DNA of 64,000 nt from contig NC_081818.1 of assembly GCF_030704535.1 (NCBI RefSeq), forward strand, positions 29,530,001 through 29,594,000. Reading direction: 5' to 3'. The position numbers were made by a program, and so were the translations under genes. Under the pieces are notes generated by a model, which ran no database searches, had not been told where the DNA came from, and worked only from the letters and a program-made list of their open reading frames with translations. Below, piece by piece: positions 25,851-37,480 of the stretch (within the stretch, counting starts at the first letter, position 1; every line of letters starts with the position of its first letter). Source of the stretch: Vitis vinifera. Its lineage: Eukaryota; Streptophyta; Magnoliopsida; Vitales; Vitaceae.

Positions 25851-28093
25851 TTCCATTGTATAAGATTTGAAACTCTAATTGCACTTTATGTATACCCTTC
25901 ATTTTGTCTTCCTAGCACATGTTCTATTAGGTATTTGTTCGGTACTTTATAACAATTCCCTAGTGACCCATTACTACTCGTGTAGCCTATTTTTCTAAGC
26001 CACTTTGGGGACTTTGATTGAGAAATTTATCTAACCTCATTGTGACTCTTAACAGCCCTAGTTTAGATTTAGTCTCACTTAGACACCTTAGGCCCACTTA
26101 CGCTCCCTAGGCCCAATTAGGCACCTTAGGCCCACTTAGATACACTTGGCCATTAAACACCTTAAACTCACTTAGGTGCCCTAGGCCCAATTAGGCACCA
26201 TTTAGACACCATTTAGACACCTTAGGCCCGCTTAGATACACTTGACCCATCAGGCACCACACTAGGCCCAATTAGGCACCACTTAGGCCTACTTAGGCAT
26301 CTTAGGCCCATTTAGATTTTAAGCCCATTAGGACACACCCTAGGTCACCTGTAGATGTTTCTACATGGTTCGCATAGTTGCATGGCTCCTTTTTTTGCAT
26401 GGTTGCATGGCTCTTTTTTTTTTTTTTTTTTTTGTGGTTACATGGCTCGTATGGCTTGCATGTAGTTGATTTTTATTTTTATTTTATTTATTTATTTATT
26501 TATTTTAGGTGCGTGATCTAAATTTCTTTTGATTTTCCATTTATTGATTTTAATCTTTATTTTATTTCTATTTTATGTTATCTTTATTTTATTTTTATTT
26601 TTTGCTTTTACCTTTATTTTATTTCTTGCATGAGGGATGCGGTTGCACCTAAATGGAAAGAGGAGATTACAGCTCGCAAAAGGATTTTCCAAAAGCAGGG
26701 ATGAGTGATGGGTGGGATTGGATTCTCCATGAGTTTGAGGATAAGGGGACTTCCCAAAAAGAGACAACACGTTGTTATCATGGAGAGAGGCTGCCATACA
26801 CAGAAAATGAAGAAGACTCTTGAGCACGTAAGGGGAAATGAGGGATCCATAATAAAGAGGCTGGTATTTTTGGGAGAATAGAGATGGAGGATTGAGAGAC
26901 GTGAGGGTGATCCAACATTCGAGAGGGAGAGAGAGGGTTTTCATAGGGGAAAGAGAGAAATGAAAAGATTTTTTTTTTTTTAAAGGGATCGGTAAGAAGA
27001 GAAGGGAGATTGTCGTTCTAAAAAGAAGAGTAGGACAATGTGAGAGATGGGGATTTTTTTTAGAGGATCACTGGACTGTTGCTTAAGGATTTTTTTTTTT
27101 TTTTTTTAAGGAACACCGGGCTGTTGTTGAGTTTTTTTTGGGATCACTAGGTTGTTGTTCCATTTTGGAAAATGGGCAAGGAGTTTTTCAGGGAGAAGGG
27201 TGCCATTTTTTTTTAAAGGAATCGGGAATGAGTTTTTTTTTAGAGTGTGAGGGGCTGTTTGAAGGGATCAAGAGAGAAAGCTTTGAGAGCATGAGAAAGG
27301 GCTGCCGTTTTGGATCAGTGCAAGGAGTTTTTTTTTTTTTTTTTTTCAGATGGTTGCTGATTTTTTTTTTTTTTTTTTATCATCGGGCTGTTGATCCATC
27401 ATAGCATTAACTCCACATCACAACTGATGCTCTTCCACTCATCCTTCACCGCACTAGCTGCACACCACCTTTTTTGGTATCTTCACAACCGTTAGGAGTC
27501 TTATAAATTATGCATGCTACCCAGGTACACTTTCTATCACTACTTTTCGAAATTCCATGAACATACATGTTGTTGTGAGCCTTGTTTATGCTTGATATGA
27601 TCCTTCTATGATTAAATACATGTCATATGTTATATTTCTATACTAACTCCGATGTTTTATGATAGCGCTTGAGAAGCGGTTCAGGTACGCACCCTAAATT
27701 TTCTTTATGATTGTGATTGGTTTTCTTGTTTGGCATGCTATTTTTTTGAAATCACCTTGTCTACCTAGGTATCCATAATCAACCAAATTAATTATCATAT
27801 TTCCCTCAATTTAGTCAATAGAGTCCTTTGTAGGGCTTAGAGGGGTGCTACCTCTTAGAAGTACCTTTCCAATAGGTAACCTGATTCCCGGACCTAGATT
27901 CGGGTTTTTCAAAGACACGTTTTTCCAAAAACCTTGGAATCATTTTTTTGAGGGTTTTATTTCTTGTTTTATTTTCCCTTTAAAATAAATAAACTAAGTG
28001 GCGACTCCGACTTTTCTAAAATTGATTTTTTACCAAATAAAAAGCGAGTTTCGCCAATCGAGTGGCGGCGCAAGTGAAAAATACGGGTCCACA
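25850..28093. mobile_element. Probable solo LTR or LTR-derived repeat (Gypsy-like)
   Basis: The right end has the block GTGGCGACTCCGAC, then AAAAAGCGAGTTTCGCCAATCG, then GGGTCCACA at 28093, which I recognise from 3' ends of long Gypsy-type LTRs in dicots. The left end is not defined and no target duplication was found. The interior holds a short-period repeat (26080-26335), several T-runs of 10-20 bases, and no transposon protein. Treat the family and the left boundary as uncertain. Confidence 0.4.
26080..26340 (+). repeat. Degenerate short-period repeat, TTAGGCCCA-type
   Basis: About a dozen irregular units of the form CTTAGGCCCACTTAGACAC or CCAATTAGGCACC, spaced roughly 15-30 bp. Units vary in length, so this is a degenerate satellite-like tract and not a clean array. 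Confidence 0.75.
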
Positions 28094-29732
28094 GTCTAAT
28101 TTCTTAATTCATTTTTTACTATCATTTCTTTATGCTTTAATTTAATTGTATTTTAAAATTTTTATTTAGTGATTCATATTGGATCGTACAACAATAATTA
28201 AAGTTAAAAGTTACTAATTTTTTTGTCTTAAAATTTATTTTATTTTAATTGGTTACATGTGTAAGCGCAAAATATGATAATGAGGAAACGACCATTCATA
28301 TAAAGCTAAGTAACCAAAGATTATGACTATCTTTTGATTGAAATACAACGAAAAATTTGTTTAATTAAAATACTAGACTTTCATGATTTGAAATTAATAA
28401 ATATTTTAATATTTGTAATTTTAATAATAATAATAATTTGTAGTGATGTACTTTGATAATAAAAAATTATCTCAACTAATTTTATCCTTTAGATAATCCA
28501 TGAGAGGTTTACAATAATTTTTTCTAGAATATGAAACCATAAAAATTTGTGAGAGAAAGAAATTTTCAAAAAATTATTAAACTTAATTTTTTTCCTTTCA
28601 TTTTTTATCTTTAATTTTTCTTTTTTCTCTTGTTTATCATCAAATTTATTAAAATCCTTTTATAATAATAAAATTGGCGCATAAACAAATGGTAGAGGGT
28701 GGAGATGAGGTGACAACATTAGGAGCTTATAGTATATACTCAAAATAATTAATGGACATTCCCACGAAGGCCATGAATTTTCATATTTCAACAAAGGTTT
28801 GTTTAAGGTGATTCTTATAATAACACTTTTAGCTTGTAATTCTTTTATTACCGACATTTATGAAAAATCAATTAATGTTTTAAGTTAAATAAAAATGCAT
28901 ATGTCATAGTGTTTGTTATAATATGTAACAATAATATGATTTTTATAATGAAGTGCAATGTCAAGCTAACTCAACTTAAGAGTATACCTAAAACAAAGTA
29001 TTAACTAGTTTAGTCAATTTTTACTGATTATATATTAATGAAAAAAAAAATTTAAGATGTAATAAGATAAATTAAAACACATAATTATTAGACAACAAGA
29101 AAAGAGAAAGTAAACAATAATTTAACATGGTAATTCAATGCAACCCCCTCATATCCATGACTTCAAGCTCCAATCCAATGCTTAAAGTGTTCCTCTATAT
29201 ACTCAATTGAGGATCCTTCAACGAGCGATGTATCCTTCAACTTTACATTTAGTTTGAGGGATCAATAGAGTTTTACAAAGCTCCACAAATAAAGTTCACT
29301 TACTTGAAAACTCTCTCACATAGAATGATAGAATTAAATGACTATCAATATATCATATACATAAGTATATGTATTGATAGTGTAAGATTAAGGAAAAAAA
29401 CAACTATCAAGAATAAATTATGTAACTATTCTTTCATATATATTAAGAAAAATTTAGTTCTACACATAAATCACTTACATACTTATGTGATTATTTATTG
29501 TGCGTATTTATTAATTGCTTACATCATATTAAAAAAACTTGAAAGAAAATATAAAAAAAAAGTCAATTTTTAGGTATATATTTAAGAACTACCTATTCAC
29601 TATTTCTTTGGATAGGCTCATCGTATAACATCTTAAACTCTCGTAAGTAAATTAAGATAATAGGACAAACACATATGCATTATTAAATAAGAAATCGTTT
29701 GACATTTTAGGTCAAACACAATTGCATCAAAT
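28094..29732. other. AT-rich intergenic DNA
   Basis: No gene is recognised. 28677-28760 carries another copy of the dispersed repeat core GAGATGAGGTGACAACA. The part nearest 29732 may include the eroded 3' LTR of the Copia remnant that follows, but I cannot define it. Confidence 0.45.
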
Positions 29733-30929
29733 CTAAGTTTTAATAAGATCTAATTCTCTTTTATTGGTGATAAAACTATCCTTATTAAGAGTTTTAATAA
29801 AAATGTCTACTAATTGATAATTTGTGCTAACAAATCCAAGTGTAATATCATGTTTTTGTGCATGGTCCCTAAGAAAGCAATGTTTAATTTCAATGAGTTT
29901 AGCCTTCACATGTTGAACCAAAATTTTAGAAACATTCATAGCACATTACAAGGAAAAAGATATATGGTGAAGGCTAAACTCACCATAAACATAGGGTGTC
30001 ACTACAACATAGTGTCACCTTTTCCACTAACATCATAGAGGGTACTAATTGGTGATGTATTTGGAAGTAACACCAAAGTAGATAAATGGTGACCCATTCG
30101 GAAGTGACACCATATATTTCTAGTGATGATGGGGTGTTACATTATATGCATCATCTTTGAGTTATGATGTCACATTAAATGCATCACATTTGAGTTATGG
30201 TGTCACATCATTGTAAATTATTGTAGAAGATATTATTGGTTTTAGTTGTAAATTTTTGTAATGCTTATGAATTAATAAGATTAACATGTTTATATTTTGT
30301 CCATAAATATAACAATCATATTATATTTAACTCATTTTTCTGTAATGTTTCTGGAATAACTCATAATACATTGATCATCTAATAATATTTGTATATCAAA
30401 TGTTCACAAAAAGATAGTACATCCAACATATCAAACCCATCAAAACTAAAAAAAAAATAGTGAATACATACCAAAACATGATTTAGAAATGTTAAAGATC
30501 CCAAAATTCATGTATACCTCCATTTCATAAGCATAAAATCGGCTAACTATAAAATGACATAAAAGTCCCATTTAAAAATCTAAATTTCTCAGTACCAATT
30601 AAAGTAACATTTATGTCCTACAACGTATGACATAAGAGTTGCATTTAAAACCCAAAATCTTGTTGCCTTCTTCTTTCTTTTTATTCTCCATTCCACCCTC
30701 CCAAGAGTGTATACCTTCATTTCATAGTTTAATGAGTTTTATAGATTTTTATTGAAGAAAATAAACATGGATCAATGTTATCATAAATGAACAAATCTAA
30801 GAACTATTTTTTTTTCTTTTTTTTTTTCAAATAGAAACATTATTCAAAGAATAAGCAATACTATACAATATCTATGGAAAAATTCATGTAGTAGCTAAGG
30901 GACTCACCATGCATGGTGATCATGATGCA

Positions 30930-32242
30930 TCAACATGATTCATGATTAGTTGTAGCACAAAAGTAGCCTATTCTCCTCTAATTTCATCGAAATTCTACTT
31001 GACAATATGTTTTTTTATCACCAAACTGAAATCAAATAAGAAAATAACATTAAAATGCATAACATTTGGAAGACTAAAACTATGTACAATTCATTAAATA
31101 AGTAATACTTTTGAAGCAATAATTGTAGGATAAAAAATTATCTCTTTAATGAATCTCATAACAAAGTAGCCACATTCGAACCCTCCTTCTTGTCTTGGGC
31201 ACTAATCGATCAATTATAAAATAACATTAGTACTCATATATATAAATGGTGCAAATGCATAAGCTAATATACGTGTAAAGAAAAATTTTTGGATGTCACT
31301 TGCACTAGTTCCTAAGATGGCTCCCTCTTAGATGTTTTCTTTGCAGATATTCGAAGAGCCCTATGTAAATAAGTTCAATTGGTACATTTTTAAAATAGGT
31401 AAATGTTATAGGTTTTAATATATATATAAATAATAAAAAAAATGTGTTTAAGGTGAATGTATTTTTTTTTATAAAATAATACTATGAAAAATAATAAGAA
31501 CTTACATGTTTACGATATCCTTTAAGTCTTCACATGGTTTGTGATGCATAGGGTCAAGATAGTGGACTATCATTTTCCTTGGCTCAATCACTACCAAGAT
31601 CCAATGAAAGCTAAAACATTAAAAACAAAAGTAGCATCTAATTAGAAATATAAATCAATCATAAAACCTCAAATTAAAGTATAATATTCGTCACTTACTT
31701 GGGGTTATAGGGCATGAAAACATATTTAGCATCGTGACACTCTATTAAGCATTTTGAAAATAATTGTGCTCTTTTCTCTGTTTGAGGAGTACTAAAGCCT
31801 GCTCGTGATATTGTAAAAGGATTAACAAATATAAATTATGATTCCTTTTTGGCAATATGTAGTTGATCATGCATGTGCTTATTATTGTATCAAAACACCA
31901 AAAGAAAATTATCATTAGTTATATCCAATCTCGTTCAACATGGGCAACTCATATTAAAAAAATAAAAACAAATGAAAATAAAGGTGCACAACATAAATAG
32001 AAGGAGATGCAGTTTAATGACACCTCTAAAGATGAAATAATGTATTCACAATCCTCTCTAGATATATATGTTTGAAATTTGACACCAAATAGTGAAATGG
32101 GGAACTGTATTGGGTATGTCTTATCATTACCAAGACAACCATCTACAAATTTCTGAAAATTTTTAATGACCGAATGATTTTGAGGCTTAGATTTTTGAAT
32201 AATTGTTACCTTCACTATCTTCTTCTTTCTTTTATCCAACAC
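30930..32242 (-). pseudogene. Ulp1-like C48 cysteine peptidase remnant carried by the CACTA
   Basis: Blocks in order on the minus strand: FQKFVDGCLGNDKTYPIQFP (about 32150) with ISREDCEYIISSLEVS; VNPFTISRAGFSTPQTEKRA and KYVFMPYNPK (about 31830-31690); FHWILVVIEPRKMIVHYLDP (about 31610-31550); CPRQEGGFECGYFVMRFIKE (about 31200-31140); and a degraded C-terminus near 31000. These carry the C48 catalytic His (HW), Asp (LDP), Gln (PRQ) and Cys (ECGYF), split by AT-rich gaps that look like introns. Stops occur in at least the second block. Ulp1-like genes are common passengers of plant CACTA and Mutator-like elements (established). It is probably not functional. Confidence 0.7.
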
Positions 32243-32811
32243 CTATGAAAAAGGAAGGAATGTTAGTAAATATATACTCCTAAACAATAAAATACAAAGT
32301 TACAATCAAATTTACTACGGGTATAAAATGATATGCCTAAGGATGTTCAGTTTCAAGTATGACAAGGCTTGTTGGCCAATCAAGCCCAAATATTGAATTT
32401 AAGTACTAAAATTTTAATTTATAAATACTAAAATTTATAAGTAATAAAAACAAATAACTAACAAAAACAAAAGTTACAAGCTCACTTTTTGTAGTGAATT
32501 CGCCTTTAAAAAATTAAATTCTATTTAAAATAAAAATGTATGGTAATTTCAAAATCATTTTTGATGAAATAATTTTTTTACAAATTACACTACCTCTACA
32601 AAATGCCTATTTATGAATGGGTAGATTTTACCCCATACATGAACTTTCATAATCAAATTTAAGTATCTTAAATTTCTTTTAGATACAAGTAAAACTCTAA
32701 TATATAAAATATCGTATACAATATTCTCACTAACATACACTACCTAAAATGTTTTAAATAGGAAAAATAATCCATATATACCTCTGTTATACCATGTTGG
32801 CTTGTTGATAT

Positions 32812-32814
<3 letters not shown>

Positions 32815-32843
<29 letters not shown>
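32815..32843. repeat. (ATT)n microsatellite
   Basis: About ten ATT units inside the CACTA element. Confidence 0.9.
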
Positions 32844-32844
<1 letters not shown>

Positions 32845-33434
32845 TGGAATTTAACTGTCTAATAAAATAACTTACTATTTCATTTTATTTTAGTTAATTT
32901 TTTTTTAATAAGACAACAACAAAAAGGGATAGTTATGTCATGTCAATATGTTTATATGGTAGAAAGAAGGTAATTGATACAAGGCAACCAATTTATTGTA
33001 TATTCTCTTTTAGGAATATTATGTGAAATATTCATTGATATTCTTTTGTGAAAATAGATTTTCATATACTAAATGAGAATTTAAAAATATTTCTATAAAT
33101 TTTGATTTGTGCATATTCAAATATTAACCATGATCCTACTCTGGGATATACAAGGAAATGAGCGTGAGAAAATTTTCAATATTTCATTAAAATCTTTTTT
33201 AAAAAAATGTCATAAAAAATTAACAAATTTAGAAAAAAAAAAAAGGACAGTGTTTTTTAGAACAAATTTTTTGTTTTTCAAAACAAAACAAAAACATATT
33301 TTACAATATAAAAAAAAACCCCCAAAAGTTTTTAAAATATTTAAGATATAAATACAGTGGCATGGTTGTGGCTTACAAACCTCGTTCAAAAAGATAACGA
33401 GCCTGAGAAAATCTGTAGGGAGGGTTTGACAACT

Positions 33435-33690
33435 ATGAAACCAGAGATAATATCTAGAGAAACTATCAAACCTTCCTCTCCAACCCCACATTCCCAAAGA
33501 TGGTACAAGCTCTCCGTATTCGATCAAATGAGTTATGGCATGTATATTCCCATCATCCTATTCTACACCAGCAATGGCGATGATAACCCAGTTGACTTTT
33601 CCCATAGATTAAGTGGGCTCAAGAAATCCCTCTCTAAAACTCTAACTCGATACTATCCACTAGATGAGAGGTTGGGGATGGTGGGAGTAT
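33435..33690 (+). pseudogene. BAHD acyltransferase N-terminal fragment inside the CACTA
   Basis: From the ATG at 33435 the frame reads MKPEIISRETIKPSSPTPHS, then KLSVFDQMSYGMYIPIILFY and LKKSLSKTLTRYYPL. This is the N-terminus of a vinorine synthase-like BAHD acyltransferase. Similarity ends at about residue 80, before the catalytic HXXXD, and no DFGWG motif follows. The sequence then runs into unrelated AT-rich DNA. BAHD enzymes transfer acyl groups from CoA to alcohols or amines in specialised metabolism. Lying between the CACTA ends, this looks like a captured gene piece. Its frame is open, so the capture may be fairly recent, but it cannot be an enzyme. Confidence 0.8.
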
Positions 33691-35526
33691 TATCTTCCCG
33701 AATCGGTCCTTTTGGGGTTGGATACTCTCAACGAAATTCTATATCTCATTCCCACTTAGATACAAACAGAAAAATCATTCTTTTTTTTTTTTTCTCTCTC
33801 TCGTTTTTTAGAAAGGATGAAGATTATATAGCAGTATATTTCAACAAAATTCTGTACCTGTCATTCTCACACAAATACATATTAAAAATCATTCATTTTT
33901 TTTTCTTGTTTTTCACTTGTTTTTAAGGAATCGGCCATGTGTTTGGTTCAGATTAAAAACTCAATTAATCTATAGGTTTTTTCTTCTATGCTAGAAGTTT
34001 AAACCTAAGTTTTTCTTCCCTACAACTCAAGAAAACGCAGCTCACAAAAATCATAATACAAAAATGTTAAAACAATCAATATAATGACATTAATAAAAGA
34101 AAAAAGATGATAGATCTAAGAGATTTTGGGTTACCTAGGAGTCCACAAATAGAAGAATGTCGGTTGTGAGCGTGTTGACTATGAGTGAGAGAAAGGTAGA
34201 AGAAGATTATGATTTTATATATAGGGTTTGCATACTGAGATTTTTTGGATTGTGGGCATGTGAAAACAATGGGCTTTTTATATATTGTCTCTCATTATTA
34301 ATTCTAAAAATGGGCTCAAGTGGGCTTATTAAGTTATAATACTTAAAAAAATTTATTTTATATGATGTCACTTCCCGAAAAATGACACTATAAATATAAA
34401 ACTAATATCATCTAACCACCTCAATTGGAGATTTTTTATCTAATGTGTCACCTTTATTAATTATAAACCCTATTGTGTCATTATTTTAAAAGTGACATCA
34501 TAAATAATGACACCATAAATTATTTTTGGAGTAGTGGCACTAATGTTTTCCCATTTAATAGGCACAAAGTTTATATAGGAAACTAAAGTCATGCAAGGTT
34601 TGTTTCATCTATTAAATGAAAGGACTATACAACACGAATAAAAAGTAATATATTCTACTTCTATAGTCGATAATGTGATGAAATTTTGCTTTTTTGCAAC
34701 ACTAAGATGCTAGTGAGTACCTATAAAATGACAAGTATTACTTTTGTTTTTTCAATTTATTTTATAATTGGAAAAATCTACTTCCAAATATGAATTAAAT
34801 TAAAATTTGTGCACCTAGGATACCATAAGCCTAGATTAATTACTTTTTAAAATATCTAAGTATTCTTGTAATAGCATTAAGATGAGATTTCTTAGAATAT
34901 AATTGAAATCTAACATGCTAACATACCTACTCGTAGTAAGGTAATTAAAGTAATGTTCATATCATATACAATGTAGGATAAATTCCTTTTTGTAAAGCTT
35001 TATGGATGAACTTGGACAAGTCATCACTTTTATATCTTCCAAATTGAATCATTGGAAACAAACATGGTGTAACCCTATGTTGGGTTCTAAGGGAAGAAAA
35101 ATGAAATGTTAAAAAATTTAAATTTTTTTTTAAATTTTTGGTTACCATGGAAAAAAAAAAGAGAAAATACTAAGAAAAAGATAAAGAAAAAAGCTTCTTA
35201 GATTTTCTTCCGTTACTTTAAGAAAAGGTTTGGGGCAAGTGCATTCATCTGCAATTTATTTTTCTTTTTCTAAATTTTCTATAGATAATCAAATAAGAGA
35301 AGGAAATTTTTATAAATTTTTATCTTTGTCTTTCCTTATAATTTTTCTTTCCTTTAAACATCCCGAATCGAAACTTAAAAGAGTTTTTTTATAACTCTAT
35401 TGTATTGCATGTGAATATTAAAAGGCATATGATCAATATAGACCAATATAGGGAGGCATACTATTTTTTGATTAATAAATCCATTGGATTACAAAATTTT
35501 TATTGTCAATACAAAATAATATACAC

Positions 35527-37400
35527 TCATAACTGGCCTATTATTTCTACTATAGATGTGTAGGTACCCATGATGCCAGCTGAAATACCCATTAAAACAA
35601 CCCCAATTATAATCACTAGTTCGACTCCAAATTTGTGGTAAATGCCTGAAATCTTCAAATAGCATAAGCATGGCAACAAGATTGAAGCTGTGACACTTAA
35701 AAAAGCTCCCACCAGTGACATGAGAGACCCAAAAAATGGCACTGTCAGAGCTACAATGATGGTGCTGAATACCAAGGTGGATCTGATTATAAGGCTAAAT
35801 GGTCTTTTCTTGTAGTAGTATGGGAGCCAATTTTCAGTAGCATCCACAATTGGTGTAACCATCAATGCATATTTGGATATGGGATTGACCAGAGTAGTGT
35901 ATATGGCGATCCTTGAGCTAAGCTTCTCAATTGGAAGGTTCAAGGTTATTTGTGATTGAACATTTGAACCAAACATCAGGTACCCTAAAATTGCCATTGC
36001 TGCATAAGTGATGGTGCAGAAGATGAAGCATACAAGGAGGACCTGCAATGAGAAATGTAGTATTCAAGGTTAGTAACCACAAACCAAACTCAGCTGAAGT
36101 TTCTGTGTTTTTATAAAATTCACCCAAATTAAGAGTGCGTATCAGTGTTTTTAAAAACACTTCATAAAAACATATTCTAAAATTATTATGAAAGTTACTC
36201 AAAATTAAAAAAAAATAAAGATAAATAGATAAGATTTGATAGAATTTAAAATTTGTTTTTGAATTCAATGGATTAAAATAGAATCGAGGTAATTCTCCGT
36301 GATTTGAAATCCTTGTCTTTTCCCAGCCATGGTTTGAAATCCTTATCTTTTTCCAACCAATCAAGTTCCATCTACACCGAGGATTCTAGTTTCTTTCAAA
36401 AAAAAAGGAAACTGCCAACACTTGCTACAGATGCTTTATCTTCCACAGATATTTTTATAAGCGAAAAGACTAGCGTCGCATCACTGAAAAATTGGACATG
36501 TAAAAAATAATTAAAGATTTAAAACTTACATTAGAAAATTGATGCTTCTTCCTCATGGAAGTGTACAAGGTGGGGAAGACCGGATGGGCACAATAACAGA
36601 AGGCATATAAGCTAACAGCAGTGGGGATTCCCTGCCAATTTAGACTTGTTCCCTTCTCATCAAATCCAACTCCATCAAAGGCCCCGGTCCATAGAATTGA
36701 GCCAAGAATGATGATACAAGCTAAAACACCGCTGGCTGATATATAAGAAAGAATATTGAGGTTGTTCACCCAGACAGAAGGCAAAATAACAAGGCCCACA
36801 ATGATTATGAAGCTTTGTCTCCCATCAATCATTAATCCCCAAATCTCAAGCCCCATGTTGGGAAACAGATTATGTAGATTATCCCCTTCGAGGATTAGAA
36901 AGCCTGTTGCAACCAAGTAGAGCTCGGTATACATGAAAACAGATACCAGTAATCTTCCCATCTTCCCAAATGCTCGCTCGCCAACATCAGGGTAAGTTCG
37001 GATATTTGGATGGGCATCCATACATCTTCTGAGTAGTAAGCCTGTGTAGAAAGTTGCAGTGGCGATAACAAGTAGAAGAACCAAGCTCAACCACCCTCCC
37101 GATGAAAGGGCATATGGTGTGGAAAGGATCCCAACTCCTGATCATAAAGCATAGTCAAAGAATTTGGTGTTCAGTTCCTTAGTCACAAACAGATCATATT
37201 TCGGAGATAAGAGAGTGGCATCAGAAAAAAGATAAACCTGATAAAGCATTGAGTCCATTGAAACAGGTCTTGAAGAAAGAGGTAGAGCCCACATCTTGCT
37301 TTCTACCGTTGGACTCAATGTCCTCCACTTTGTTGTGATTCTGATCATCATGCAAGAGGGGCAAGGTGAGAGTGAACCCATCACGCTGTTCAGCCTCCAT
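35527..37400 (-). CDS. AVT1: AVT1-type vacuolar amino acid transporter (copy B)
   Basis: Exons on the minus strand: 37400-37238, 37137-36530 and 36042-35527 (TGA), sizes 163, 608 and 516 nt, identical to copy A and giving 428 residues. The start ATG opens a hydrophilic N-terminus (MEAEQRDGFTLTLPLLHDDQ). The Aa_trans core follows (GLNALSGVGILSTPYALSSGGW, GFLILEGDNLHNLFPNMGLE, LYAFCYCAHPVFPTLYTSM, NLPIEKLSSRIAIYTTLVNP). It differs from copy A at many positions, so this duplication is older than the A/C one. Intron 2 is 487 bp against 126 bp in copy A, the extra being AT-rich sequence at about 36100-36480. Role as for copy A: probable tonoplast amino acid/H+ exchange. No lesion is seen. Confidence 0.92.
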
Positions 37401-37471
37401 GTCGAGAGAGAGAGAGAGGAAGAGACAGAGTCCGAAGAAGACTACTATGAAGCTTGAAGAGAGGTGAGAGG

Positions 37472-37480
37472 CTTATATAG
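37472..37480 (-). promoter_or_regulatory. Candidate TATA box of AVT1 copy B
   Basis: On the minus strand CTATATAAG lies about 75 bp upstream of the start codon at 37400, a good match to the plant TATA consensus at plausible spacing. Confidence 0.5.

Larger units (their letters stand above)
29944..34536. mobile_element. CACTA-type DNA transposon, 4.6 kb, non-autonomous
   Basis: The left end is CATTACAAGGAAAAAG and the right end is GGAGTAGTG (reverse complement CACTACTCC), so both ends are CAYTAC. It is flanked by GCA on both sides (29941-29943 and 34537-34539), the 3-bp target duplication expected for CACTA/En-Spm elements. Excising it restores the frame of the surrounding Copia RNase H. Subterminal regions are rich in short motifs of the ATGGTGTCAC / GTGACACCAT type in both orientations, as CACTA transposase-binding regions are. 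I see no TNP2-like transposase. Cargo: a Ulp1-like remnant (-) and a BAHD acyltransferase fragment (+). Confidence 0.8.
29733..35100 (-). mobile_element. Copia remnant, split by a CACTA transposon
   Basis: Minus-strand RNase H sequence MNVSKILVQHVKAKLIEIKH and CFLRDHAQKHDITLGFVST lies at 29939-29760. The preceding part lies at 34540-35100, with decayed SHLNAI.RILRYFKK (about 34890) and WMKQTLHDFSF-like sequence (about 34600). Removing the insert at 29944-34536 and one copy of its 3-bp target duplication rejoins the frame as ENISAMNVSK, the expected Copia RNase H order. The element is riddled with stops and no LTR was defined. Confidence 0.8.

Noticed and set aside
26080..26340. Possible CRISPR-like array
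   Set aside because: Units and spacers are irregular, and this is plant nuclear DNA with satellite-like decay.
29304..29573. 89-codon frame
   Set aside because: AT-rich, Ile/Tyr/Lys-dominated translation typical of non-coding plant DNA.
30000..30005. CACTAC at 30000 as the left end of the transposon
   Set aside because: It has no matching flank on the right. The end at 29944 gives a GCA/GCA duplication and restores the host Copia frame.
33109..33351. 80-codon frame rich in Lys and Phe before the BAHD fragment
   Set aside because: Low-complexity AT-rich translation without recognisable content.
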